Positions 48,501-58,813 of a DNA stretch of 64,000 nucleotides are shown piece by piece (positions within the stretch are counted from its first letter, which is position 1; every line of letters starts with the position of its first letter). The notes under the pieces are model-generated. The model was not told where the DNA came from. It saw only the letters and a list, made by a program, of their open reading frames with translations, and did not search any database. The stretch is from Coccinella septempunctata (taxonomy: Eukaryota; Arthropoda; Insecta; Coleoptera; Coccinellidae), in NCBI RefSeq assembly GCF_907165205.1, contig NC_058195.1, positions 1,674,001-1,738,000 on the forward strand, in the 5' to 3' direction. Made by a program: the position numbers and the translations under genes.

Positions 48501-49521
48501 GAAGAAATTTTTTCCAAGTCATCTTTTTCCAAATCTGACGGATTCGCAGCATTTATTGTCTCAGAATTTGTTGGATCTATATCATGAGAAGGGGTGGCTG
48601 CAGATGATCCTTCTTTGGAATCTGAGAGATTTTTTTCTACAAGCAATGGGTCTTTGCTTATTTGACCTACTACACTTTCATTTGCACCGTCTATAAAAAA
48701 ACAAACTCACTATTTAATTCAAGGTTCACATTCCAAAATATTACCTCCGATATTTGCTGCTTCTTCTGCGGCTTCCAATTCATCAACAGATGGAAGTGAA
48801 GTATCTATTAGATTCGGTAATGATACTTGTGAGATTATATGAACCTTTTCTGTAGAAGTATCAGCAACTTTTGTTCTTTCCAGTGACGACCGTCGATCAG
48901 TAGAAGGACTTGAATTAAGGTCCTCAATGTCTGAACCGAAGATTTCTCTAACTGCAGAATCAACTAAAAAAGTAAAATTTTGACATAACGTATTATTATT
49001 ACCAATTCACTCACCATTTGGGCTGCTTGTAACATTTTGATTTATTGAAGAATCAGCACTGCTAGTATTCTGGTCAGAATAAAATAACTGATAGAGGTTA
49101 CCCAGCACAGGATCACCTGTTAATTTCCAAAACAAGTTATTAAAAACAGGGTAGCCTTTATTTCGAATCTTGAAATCTCTCAGGAATTATACTCACTTGA
49201 ATCCGTTAGATAGTTTTTAGAAAACCTTTCTAAATCCTTTTTGAACTTCTCCACTTCATAATCCTTCAAATACTGGCACCTTTGCGGTCCAATAATATCC
49301 AATAGATTCAGATTTACAATAAGGTCAGGTACTCCACCTCGAAGGACTTTCTCAAATTCGTCACAATTCTTTTTGATCGAGTCACACAGTTTCAATAGTT
49401 GTTCTTTTAAGGAAATGGAGTTTGGTGCAGATATCAGTAGTTTTTTACATTTTCTATCAACACATAATGATAAGAATCGGAGCTGTTTTAAAATTTCTTT
49501 TGATTCACTATATGACATCAT
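27595..49521 (-). CDS. XNP: ATRX / XNP SNF2-family chromatin remodeller
   Basis: 25 exons, 5' to 3': 49197-49521, 49015-49116, 48745-48963, 47665-48690, 47198-47386, 46743-47028, 46290-46688, 45892-46234, 45617-45828, 42776-42874, 42418-42502, 42267-42359, 41978-42211, 41733-41893, 41528-41673, 41339-41476, 40648-40823, 40364-40591, 40102-40304, 30125-30310, 29898-30069, 29518-29839, 28478-28619, 27757-28400, 27595-27614. Phases agree and the sum is 2,050 codons. The N-terminal half is acidic and low-complexity. Helicase motifs: GLGKT (about 1198-1202), [13 protein letters not shown] (about 1314) followed by LLKN as in [37 protein letters not shown]. No cysteine-rich ADD domain is seen, as in Drosophila XNP. 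Role: with DAXX-type partners, H3.3 deposition and silencing at repeats. The last exon (AVIDIT, stop) is inferred; reading through its donor instead ends at 27704. Confidence 0.88.
30535..31510. repeat. Dispersed repeat family A, two copies
   Basis: Two copies (about 30535-31080 and 31150-31510) share blocks such as TTGCACAAGTTGGCAACATC, GACAAAGATGGCTGTCTATG and TTTTATGGCCGGTTGC. A third copy lies at 39535-40060 beyond the foldback element. No coding capacity or terminal repeats are evident. Confidence 0.75.
31943..31951. repeat. Target-site duplication, left copy
   Basis: TCCTAAGAC, directly before the first base of the foldback element and repeated at 39293-39301. Uninterrupted 494-bp units near 43484 and 44970 carry a single TCCTAAGAC at the matching place, so they are related empty sites. 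Confidence 0.85.
32166..36425 (+). repeat. Left-arm satellite array, 173-174-bp monomer
   Basis: About 24 head-to-tail monomers. Each has the block CAGCTCCAAGAATCGAAACG, then CACGGAGCGGATGTTCC, a T-run, TTTAAAATGGCCGGCCA and TTTCAGATGTACTAG. Monomer starts near 32282, 32456, 32630 and 32803 give a 173-174-bp period. Many monomers carry a chance open frame of about 63 codons on either strand, which should not be read as genes. Confidence 0.95.
36430..37140. other. Central spacer of the foldback element
   Basis: Unique, very AT-rich sequence between the two satellite arms, with no recognisable coding sequence. It is what would remain as the loop when the arms pair. Confidence 0.7.
37141..39024 (-). 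repeat. Right-arm satellite array, inverted orientation
   Basis: About 11 monomers of the left-arm satellite in reverse complement (CGTTTCGATTCTTGGAGCTG, TTGGCCGGCCATTTTAAAC). It is less than half as long as the left array, so the arms are unequal. Monomers here are less uniform at some positions (GGAGGTGG, GGTGCTGG). Confidence 0.95.
39293..39301. repeat. Target-site duplication, right copy
   Basis: TCCTAAGAC again, directly after the last base of the element. The interrupted 494-bp repeat then resumes (CAGTGGTAGGACTCCCTGAT). Confidence 0.85.
39535..40060. repeat. Dispersed repeat family A, third copy
   Basis: Matches 30535-31080 and 31150-31510, including GGCAACATCGACAGAAATAT and the closing GATAACCCAAATTGAGGAG just before ATRX exon 19. 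Confidence 0.75.
41016..41302. repeat. 25-bp minisatellite containing TTAGG runs, in an ATRX intron
   Basis: About 11 copies of a unit made of ATGGGGCTC plus GGTTAGGTTAGGTTAG, with single-base variants (GGTTAGATTAGG, CTCAGTTAGG) and one unit carrying an extra GGTTA. The TTAGG pentamer is the usual insect telomeric repeat. It lies in the intron 40824-41338. Confidence 0.9.
43085..45310. repeat. Tandem array of about 494-bp repeats in an ATRX intron
   Basis: Four to five units. The shared block starting AAAAAATCGAGATTTTCGAA begins near 43117, 43577, 44071, 44565 and 45059, i.e. 493-494 bp apart after a shorter first unit. Each unit also holds GATTACGAAACCGAAAATCC, GGAGATATCGCAG and CATATCCTAAGACA. 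It fills most of the intron 42875-45616. A further copy in the 9.8-kb intron is the target of the foldback element. No coding potential is supported. Confidence 0.9.
47700..48140 (-). repeat. Coding minisatellite in the acidic region of ATRX
   Basis: Within exon 47665-48690 a 96-bp (32-residue) unit is repeated. GAATGATCC marks units at 47901, 47997 and 48093, with two more degenerate units at about 47721 and 47805. The peptide unit contains [20 protein letters not shown] and then [12 protein letters not shown]. It is acidic and probably unstructured, with no frame break. Confidence 0.9.
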
Positions 49522-49961
49522 TAATTCCTGAGTCACATATGATGGTTATTATTATTTATTATAGCAGTTTCTCATCAATTTCATTGTTCTTCTTATCTTA
49601 TTATTCAACTTATATGAAAAACAAAGGGAGTTAACTTAACCAAAAATATTTGACACTTGGTTTGATAAAGAACACAAAATCACATGTGCCATAGAATTTA
49701 CAAATATCATATCTGATACAACCACTTCTTGAGATAAAGCTTGGCCTCGCAATCTTGATACTTTTTCGCTATTTATTCGGTTGAAATTTGAGTTTCAAGA
49801 TGCGATTGTTAAGTTTGACTCAACTTAATGAAAGTATCTTCGAATCATGACAGTTTATTTTCAATTTGACATTTATCGTTATTATTTTTGGTCCATTATT
49901 ATTATTTTGAATTTCTACCGAACATTATGATGTTCTGTTGATGTACTAATATATTAAAAAA
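49522..49961. promoter_or_regulatory. Bidirectional promoter region of ATRX and CEP120
   Basis: Only 440 bases separate the two start codons. There is no TATA box at a convincing distance from either. A CTCAG acceptor just before the ATRX ATG hints at a 5' UTR intron. No other gene fits here. Confidence 0.5.
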
Positions 49962-52900
49962 ATGAATCAGCTCCGAGGAAGGTATGTGAACGTTGTCTTG
50001 ACAATAGAAGAAGGTAGAGGTATGGGTTTCATAAAAAATTCACTCTTCGTATCTGCGAATTTCAATGGACGCATTCTCGGTGAGTATAAGACTACAATAT
50101 CGACAAAAAAGCAAACATTTCGATTGCTGCAGAGTCTGATTGCGTAGAACCTAGCGATAATCCATCTTTCAACACTGAGCTGGTTTGGGAGATAGAGAAG
50201 AAAGATCTCAGAAAGATCCGCAGCACCAACCAACCTTTACGGATAGAGTGCCTCAGTCTGAACCCTCAAAAACGCAAGGAACGTGTAGGTTTCGCACTTC
50301 TCAGCCTACGAAGCGCCAAAGTAGTGACATCGCAGGAAAATCTACCGCTGATATGGCAGAAATTCATAGGTGTACACGATAAAAAGTGTTGCCAACCTGA
50401 GCTCTCGATTTCCCTCTCTATCCAAGAGCACGTCATGCAAAGGCCCAATTTCAGCACAGAAGAAATAGGTAACCGCAAAGTTGATTCAGCTCCGAGCGTT
50501 AATGGTAGTTTTTGTATCTCAACTTATACTTTTTTCGAACCAGTTTCGGTGATGCCTTACATCTCAGAAGAAGAAAGTGAAGGCTCTAGCGAATTGTCGA
50601 GTAACGTCTCCACTGAGAATCCCAGCACCCCAGTGAAATACCTGGAAGATGGTTTCATCAAGGTCGGCCGTCCGGCCACCGACAGATTCTCCTTGAACCT
50701 ATTGGTCCGCGCTTCGGCCAACCTGGACCTCCTACTGCCGGAAATTCTGGTTTTCGGGAAGACCAAGCAGAAATTCTACATCTGCTTCAAGATATTCGGC
50801 ATCGTGATCAAGACCAAACCGTTCGAGAAGACCCTGAACGACGTCATCGACATGAACGAGAAGATTGTGGTAAGTACACCGGAAGGAACCCTGCGGAACA
50901 CCTTCCAGTCTCTTGGTCGCCTCTTCAGGTCCGACTCTTATCGAACAAGACGACCCTATTGGATTTTCTCAAGACCCAGAAGATAATCATCAGCTTCTGT
51001 TGCGGCAACGAAAAGCTCGGCATCACCAACGTCGAACTGGATAAACTGATGCTGTCCGACGACGCTGATGAGGTTTTGGAGTGCGAGGAACTCTGCTACT
51101 TCAAGTTTCCGTCACAGAATGGCATCGTACCCTGCAACGGTAGCTCTAGACCTTACATAGAAGTTCAGTCGAGTTTGACGATGGATACCAAGGATTCCAG
51201 CAAGCCGTCTGGGGACGACATCCACGTGAAACCCAAGGATCAGGACAAGAAGATATCCACCATAGGGAAGGCTTGTGGAGATCAGGCAAGTTTTAATTTC
51301 AAAAATCGTTGTCTGATACAGAAGATCTAATTTATTTATTTCATTTTGAATATTCTCCACTATTGCTACGACACGTCATTTCAACTACCAGACATAGGAA
51401 CTATTAGTCATTAGAATTATCAGTCGCCAGAACTAACGTTGATTGCATCTAAATGACACTCGAACTACTGCAAATTTGAACCTTACTGTCTGAATTTCTC
51501 AGTTATACTCAAGCAATAAATAATTCCCATCTCTCAGTTAAAGCCTCTCACGCTTAAAAAAGAGTTGAACCATTTTTCAAGGTTCTCTTGAACATGGATT
51601 CCAAATATTCATAGAAGAGGACATAGAGACTGCAGTTTGCTTTCATCTCTTTCAATGTTCCTTATCTGAACTGAGTATAGATTCTAGAATCTTCACCAAG
51701 AAGAAGACCAAAGACTGAGTCAACGCCAAAGTCTACACCACTAGGGGAAACCACAGAATCCCCAGTAAAAAACGCCCAGAGCTCCCCAGACGTCCAAATT
51801 CGTACCTTAAAACAGCCAAAACCTCCGAAACCCTGCCACAGCGACGTGCCGTACAAGAAGTATAGCCTGGAGCTAGCCCTGAAAGACTTATCAGTTCACA
51901 TGGAGCAGAAGGTGGAATACGGTTTGAAAATAACCCATCCCAAGGCTTCGAGCTACCTTCGAAACCCCAAACCCGCCAACGAGGCTTGCAACAAGTGCAG
52001 GATATTTTATGTGGCGACCGAGGAAAAACTGGGGGAGCTTCTGAACGCTTGGCGACCGAGGGTTAGTTTGATAGACGTAGAAGAAAATAATTTGACGGAA
52101 GAACACCACGTCAACACGGGGATGTTTTGGCAGAAGAAGAAAGGGTCGCTGTTTGGTGAGGAAGATTTGCTCTTGTTCACTTATCAGGCGGAGTTGAGAA
52201 GCGACGCAAAAATTGGAATCACCGCAAAGTAACCCAGAGTTGTTTTTTGAAACCTTTCGAGATTCTGATTGGTTCTTCTTAGGTTCGACGTTGTGATGAC
52301 TCTTACCGAAGAAGACCTGGAGATAGAGACCTATAAGAACCCCCTAGACCTCGTGCCACCCGTTATAGACGAAGAGATAACCATCAAAGAGATTGTGGAG
52401 CTCGAAAAATGGAAGAAGACGGAAAAAGACGCCTTCGCTGATAAGATTCAGGAGATGGAGAAGGAAGAAAAGGATAAACTGCAGAAGGAACTGACCGAGA
52501 GGAAGGCAAAAGCGGAGGAGGCCATGAAACAGCAGATGGAAAAGTGCAAGGAGCTCCAGAAGGCGCTGCAACAGAAATGCGATAGCTTGAAGACTGAAAA
52601 ACTGATGAAGAAGAAGCGGGAAGCCTTGCCCATGAGCGGTAAATTCTATGAGTTTGAAATTATGTCAGTACATAGTTACATTCTTCCAGTTTTGAACAGC
52701 ATCAAGGAGAAGGTCAGTTCGAAATACTCCAAATACGACCCTGAACTTCTCATGGTGGTGATAAACAAACTGGAAATCGACAATCAGGCATTGAGGGATG
52801 TCGTCATGCAGCAAAACGAACAGCTCAGGGCTCATCAGAAGTCCGCTTTGACCAAGGAGCAGACGACCAATCTGCTTCAGGAACTTCGAGGTAAAATTAT

Positions 52901-53382
52901 TACGAAACGATTAATTTAGTAAAGGTCTCGTTTAGTTAATCATCCAAGCGAACACTCATTAATCACTTGTGATTTATGAGCCTTTTTTCACTGTTCTATG
53001 AAACTCCGTGGTCACTGCTCGAGGCACTGAGCATAGAGATATTGCTCTATAAGGTAGGATAGCAGATTCTATCCCACCGACCAATCGAAGCGGCTCTTTT
53101 GAGTCTGGTGTAATGCAGGTTTTTCCAGGTTTGGAGGAGAGGTTCGAAGAGGCGCAGGTGGCCAAGGGTTTCTTCAAGACGCAGTGGAAGAAGGCCTTCG
53201 AGGAGGTGCACGAGCTTAGGACCAAGGATTACAAGCACCTCCAGGCGGAGCTGAAACAGAGCAGGGAGGAGCTGAGCAATCTGAGCCTCGATTCGTACGT
53301 GAACGAAACGAACGATCATAGTATGATTTACGATGGTTTCAGGAGCAGTAGGGTTAATGACTTATCGTACAGTGGTTTTTGA
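49962..53382 (+). CDS. Cep120: CEP120 centrosomal protein
   Basis: Eight exons: 49962-50079, 50133-50468, 50544-50869, 50929-51285, 51681-52228, 52283-52638, 52690-52890 and 53129-53382, phases consistent, 831 residues (human 986). The N-terminus [11 protein letters not shown] with [21 protein letters not shown] and IWQKFIG is the first C2 domain of CEP120. Further C2-like segments follow ([25 protein letters not shown]), then a long Lys/Glu-rich coiled coil from about residue 590. Family role: centriole elongation and ciliogenesis together with SPICE1 and CPAP. Exon 4 uses a GC donor (CAG|GCAAGT at 51286). The intron 50469-50543 is 75 bases, open in frame, so it may sometimes be retained. 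Divergent from ATRX. Confidence 0.87.
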
Positions 53383-53969
53383 ATGGTGGATATTTTACAG
53401 AAGTTTAGAGAAATATATTCGATATTGAATTTCACTATTTTTTTTTGTTTTTGAGAAAAATATACAGGTTTTCTATGGTTCAAATTAACTTCAAGGCTAA
53501 AATAGACACACAGAAAACACATAAATTCACATTTTTTTAGAGGAAAGATTCTTTCACAAATCTCAATTCATTGAATGTTCACAGAAATCCAGCGGAAGTT
53601 CATTTAGCTCGTCAACTGTCATGATGAATTTGACATTTGACATTTTCTGATCACAGAACTAAATAATTCTCCCAGTTTTCTTCAGAAAATGATCCTATCC
53701 AAATTTTTAATACTGATATGTTCACTTTTTCGTTGTGATGTCCCAAAAACGACGAATATCTATGTGTCGTTTCTCTCACAAGTAGTTAGGCGAAAAAAGA
53801 AGTTTCCTTTCCCTCATACCAAACCAATGAAGCAAAAATTAATAACCGAATATGTCAGTATGGAAATTATACGATTCCAAAACGTGCTAAACAAATTGTA
53901 AATATGAGTAACGGGATAAATTGTGGCACCTTGGAAGTACCAGCATTAAGTTAGAATCAAGTGACGGAC

Positions 53970-54664
53970 ATGTTGGCCGCTTATGTTTACGTATTATCAA
54001 TTATTCTCCTTCTATTTCACGGTCATTGTTCGGAACTCAAAACCCTCCTCAGGAAAGACAGATACTTCTTGAGGAAAAAAAGATATTTGGAATTTCCAGA
54101 AGGCAGTAACATAGTGGTAAGAATTCCATCGTTCTTAATATTTCGTCTAAAATTTAATTTTTTAAGTTCACCCTTTCGTTTGTGAAAGCTGTCATGGTGA
54201 GGAAGCCAAAGGGCTATATGAGCCTTCTGGAATGTGATGTACCCTTCAAACTTCCCTCAGCCACCGACAGACCGATCAAGAAAAAATACAGATACGGCAG
54301 AAATGCAGAGTTTAAAAAGAAATGGATCAAAGTGTTCGAAAGGTTGAAATTTTTTTTATCATTTACATTGGTCTAAACGCAGTTTTTTCAGATTGGGTAT
54401 AGACGGCGAAGCGTGCGTAAAAAGGATCATTTGCGAAGCGGAATCTATTGTGCGATACGAAAAACTATCGATAATATCTAGGATTATTCAAACTTTGTTC
54501 AGGTGAGATGGATTTCGAGGACGTTAAAAAACTTTAACGTGAAATTTTTCAGCGAATATTTCGAATCGGAGAGATGTAACCCCAATGAATTGGAAGATTG
54601 CATTTTACCTCCGCTCCCCAAAATTCTGATGAAGATTTTGAGGCTCGAAACTTTCAATTACTGA
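53970..54664 (+). CDS. DM4/DM12 family secreted protein, copy 1
   Basis: Four exons: 53970-54116, 54167-54342, 54392-54502 and 54553-54664, phases 0, 2, 2, giving 181 residues. A signal peptide (MLAAYVYVLSIILLLFHGHC) precedes KKRYLEFPEGSNIV, the R-x-L-x-FPxGS block of the family. The DM4/DM12 domain follows with GIDGEACVKRIICEAES and conserved cysteines. Exon 3 is 111 nt, the same length as in both other complete copies. Biochemical function is unknown for the family. Confidence 0.8.
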
Positions 54665-54735
54665 TAAGGACAATTATTTTATATCTTAGGGAAACGAAAA
54701 TAAAACTATACTTTCAATATCGATATTTTATTTTA

Positions 54736-55550
54736 TCACGTGGTGAAATGGTCGTTGAGCACTCCTAGAGAGATATCTAACAAGGAAATAGGACATTCTT
54801 TAACGAACGAATCGCAATTGTTCTCCGTTTCCCGACCCAACCTGGCTGCCAAGTGGTAATGACGATGTTGATCCGGTTCTTTACCTTCAATTGGGTCCAA
54901 CGGGTATCTTGAAAGAACAACTTTTCTATGAAATCATGATAATGACATCTGTCACTTTCATAGATTTGACGGAATCACAGAATGCTAATTGCGATCATCG
55001 GCCCTTACCTGAAGAGTGTTTCGATGATTTTCTCCGAGATACTCTTGTTGTTGAACTCCATCTTCTTGGGAGCTTCGCACAGGGCTCGCATAATGCAAGA
55101 TTTACCGTTGAAGCCGAAACTGAAAACATAATTCGGATTATACGCAAGTACTGGACTGGCAGATAATTTTGGCGTACTTCTCTATGATCAGCTCTAGGTT
55201 CTCATAGATGTCCCTTCTTTCGCTTCTTTTTACTATGTGGGACTTTTCTTTGAGGTTGTCCAAGTAGGTCGTTTTATTCGGAAGTTGGTAACTGATACCC
55301 CAATTGACGCCCTCTGTGAATATACTTCCGGCTGGGATAATCACTTGTTGCGTCATACATAGAGCTACCTGAAATAATTCAGGGAGTTCCATGGCACACA
55401 GTACATACGTCCAGAGTTTCTTACCGACAAAGATGCACCTTCAGGAAAAGCGACGAATCTCTTGCTTCTCCTCGGAATCAAACCATTTTCTCCACAGATA
55501 ATTTCAGAATGAACAAGAAACAAAAAAGTATAGGCTAAAAACCTGACCAT
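54736..55550 (-). CDS. DM4/DM12 family secreted protein, copy 2
   Basis: Four exons: 55425-55550, 55178-55368, 55009-55119 and 54736-54907, phases 0, 2, 2, 199 residues. The start at 55550 gives a good signal peptide (MVRFLAYTFLFLVHSEIICG). Seen: RRSKRFVAFPEGASLS, TEGVNWGISYQLP, FGFNGKSCIMRALCEAPKK and a Cys-containing C-terminal exon ending HFTT. The donor of exon 2 (GAGAA|GTACGC) is not ideal, but only it keeps the frame. It lies between two same-family genes on the other strand. Confidence 0.8.
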
Positions 55551-55719
55551 GATTTCCTGATGATTCAATCGAGTATACATGAGAAACTAATAGACTACCG
55601 TCCACGGAAAACCGTTGAGTAAATATTGAAAAAATGCCGTCTCAACCAAAGGTGTTAATTTTTGGAACAATTCAGATATGATCAAGAAAACCATTAACTG
55701 TTTCTCGAGTAGAGAAAGA

Positions 55720-56522
55720 ATGGAATTGAAATTTGGACTTTTAGCGGCTGAATTCATACTGTTGGTATTGGTGATGGGAGATGCAGTGTCAAAAAACGTA
55801 CGGAAGAAGAGGTATATAACATTTCCGAAAGGAAGTACCCTATCGGTAAGAATAAAAATTACTTACTTATCTAGATATAATAAAAATACTTCGATGCTTA
55901 TGTTATAGGTTCAAATATGCCTCACTTACCAAATGGGCATCACGCCAGGTTACATTTTTACAGAGGCTGTAAATTGGGGCATAAACTACCCCCTAGAAAA
56001 AAAAGAAGAAATGATGACCACACCCGACACTTCCGAAGAGACGGCAGTAAGAAGAGAAAAACGCAGTTTGCTCGGTAAACTTGAAAAAATGTTCTACCAG
56101 TAAGTTACGATAAGAACTAAGGAAATGCCATGAAACTGTAAATGCTTCTATTTTTGGCGTATTTTACAGCATGGGTTACCATGGGAGAGATTGTATTCTG
56201 AGATCACTCTGCGAATTTTCCTCTATTTTCAAAAATGCCGATAAAACAATCGAAAGAGAACTCTTGAAGATATTTTTCGAGTGAGTATTCAACGTGTTTT
56301 TGTACAGCTGAAGAATAAGCAGAATTTTGCAGGTACACCAGCGAGTGGCCCATAGAATACGAGACGAAAGAAGATGAAATATATCATAGAGCTCAGATGA
56401 CAGGACAAAATGGCGATCCACGTTCGTGTTACGAAGCTTATCCGAAATGTCATTTTTCCCTGATCAATGTACTCATTGGAAAACACAGTATAGAAAATAT
56501 GCTTGAATATATGCGAAAATAA
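55720..56522 (+). CDS. DM4/DM12 family secreted protein, copy 3
   Basis: Four exons: 55720-55845, 55909-56099, 56170-56280 and 56333-56522, 205 residues. Exons 1-3 have exactly the same lengths (126, 191, 111 nt) as copy 2, which shows recent common origin. A signal peptide (ending MGDA) is followed by RKKRYITFPKGSTLS, TEAVNWGINYPL, a dibasic RREKR, GYHGRDCILRSLCE and a C-terminal domain with two further cysteines. Start chosen at 55720 because the upstream in-frame ATG would add a polar leader before the signal peptide. Confidence 0.82.
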
Positions 56523-58445
56523 ATTTAGTCTCGATAATTATTTCACGAAATCAAAATTTACACGCAGAACATGTGAAAACAGTTTGAATTTCTGACCACA
56601 GAACACGATTAGTTTCTGAGTAGGTCGATTCTTCGTAATCTATGAGCGAACATAGAAGTGTAAGAAAATAAAATACATTTCTCCATAATATGGCATTTAA
56701 TCACCTCCGCTCTGCAAAGATTATTACGAAAATTTCAGACATTGTTGACTGTACGAGAGACAATCGCCTAGAAAAGACTTCAGATAATCAGCTTTTGGTC
56801 CTTTTGAACTGTAATAAACAATATGAATTATCTGAAAAACATATTCATTACCCTAATTACCTATGGATTATATTTCTTATCTCACAGAAAAACCCACAAG
56901 ACGAATCAGCCTGGGAATGTTCGAATAGTTGACAAATATGCTTGGATACACAAGAAGTGGCTAATGAAGAAAATCTAGAAAAGATAAAACTAAAATATAA
57001 CCTGAAATAGAACAATAACAACAGCTATTAATGATATAAATTCGATTACAGACATAGAAAATGATTCTTATCTGTCAAGAGATAAGCCTTAATACGCCCC
57101 TGTCGTGAACCCTCGCATTTTCCGAGTTAACGGCACATAAATTTCCCGCTCAGGAAATTCGCGACCCCGCCAAGGCCAGCTTATGTTTACTCAATTTTAA
57201 GAGATGTTTGCTCCGTGCTGAAAATAAATTTTTCTTTTCATGTTCCTCCTAACCCTGTGTCGTTTTATTATGCGAGTACTCAAACTTCATTAGGGGATAA
57301 CCCAAGGAGCTCCTGGCAATAAAATGAAAGTTAGGGCATTCATTATGCCCGCCGACTATGCCGTTATGTATTCAATGTGTGCTTTCGAGGAAACATTGCG
57401 AGTAAATATCGAAAGATATATTTTAACGGCGGAAAATACTGTCGTAAAGTTTAGTTTAGAATTTGACCTACTCTGGAGGATATAAGGAACTTCAAGATAA
57501 GACGCCAACTGAAGTTTAATCCGTTTTTATCCATAAAAGATGTTCAGTTCATTGATTGTCCCAATAGATTTCTTTTCTTGCTGATGATAGACAACAAGGA
57601 TTTTAGCAATATTGACATTACAATATAAATTTAACTGTAAATTTCATCCCACTACCAATTCAAATCGTTATCTATGTTCAATTCCTCATAAATCGTAGGT
57701 ACTCCATAAAATTACATTCACGATTCTTTTCACTGGGGATCTACCAGTCATTTGAACTACAGCTCCGTCGGACTACAGTACTCTTGGGCTACTACGCGTT
57801 CGAACAACTGGCCATTTGAACTACCAGTCGTTAATCCTCTGTGATTGGAGATTACCTGTTCAACTCATAGGCGACATTATTGTTTAATAGATTCTATATC
57901 TCACTGAACACGAACTAGTTAGGTATTACGTAGCTTACATTCAAATAATAACCCTATCTGTCCCCATTTACAAGGAACAACCCCTCCGAATTCCGTCAAC
58001 ATCGTTATGAAGATCGTAAAAACTCCCGATTTCTCTCATCCAATATTTAACTCTTTCCAGAACTTGTTAACTTGATCTCCGGAGTATCGAGTTCAGATTT
58101 ATCGGAAAACTGCCGATGGAGCTCGGTTCGTAAACTGGGGGTCGTAGAGTTTCCTCAAAGGACCCCTGATTAATCTTGTTTCTTGGCGCCCAAACTTCGC
58201 AACTTCAATTTCATTGAATTCCGGCCGTTAACTCTGTTAAAATTCGACGTAGTTTAACGTCGACAGCTCCGTGAGGGGTTTGTCGAACAAAAGTTCGTCG
58301 TAGGTCATAGAATTTCCAGTTCTTAATGACGAAGTTTGTGTCAACAAAGTTCAAAAACACTTCTGTTGAAAAAACTTCCCTGGGGACGCGTTTTTATGCT
58401 GGATACTGTCTGATTTAATTTGTCTATGCTTATAAATTCAGATAC
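56523..58445. other. Gene-poor stretch inside the DM4/DM12 cluster
   Basis: AT-rich, with only short non-conserved open frames. I looked here on the minus strand for a third exon of the incomplete copy 4 (the GxxGxxC block) and found none. Confidence 0.35.
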
Positions 58446-58813
58446 CTACTCATTCTCAGCTTCTGGTGCACTTCTCCTAAAAATCTTATTCATCTTTGGT
58501 ATACTATCTGGGAGTTCGTAATTTATCCTTATGGCCCATCCGTGGGCGAAAATACCTGTGGAGTTTAGAACACTCGTTTTTCCATTTAGGCGAATCTGGA
58601 AGCAAACAATTTTTCGAGAAAGTAAAATTAAATTATTCTAACACTATCGGTGACAACCGACAACGATTTCAGCCAAATTCAAGAGGATACAATACTTACG
58701 AAAAATTTACTATTCTTATTGAAAACCACCCTCCTTTTCACCCTGTCACAGTTGAGGGTCAACGCACCCAACGAAAATAACAAATAAAAAAGGAGTAGCG
58801 TGTATTGCTTCAT
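58446..58813 (-). CDS. DM4/DM12 family protein, copy 4, first two exons only
   Basis: Exon 1 (58700-58813) encodes a signal peptide (MKQYTLLLFYLLFSLGALTL), then RVKRRVVFNKNSKFF, and ends phase 0 at GTAAGT. Exon 2 (to 58595) encodes TGIFAHGWAIRINYELP, matching TEGVNWGISYQLP of the other copies. At 58450 there is a GTAGGT donor in phase 2, as in the paralogues; reading through it gives an immediate TAG (58446-58448). Without exons 3 and 4 the cysteine-bearing domain is missing. It is either a truncated gene or one with distant or diverged exons. Confidence 0.5.

Noticed and set aside
56690..56932. 80-codon frame beginning MAFNHLRSAK
   Set aside because: No domain, no signal peptide, no splice partner; typical of random AT-rich sequence.
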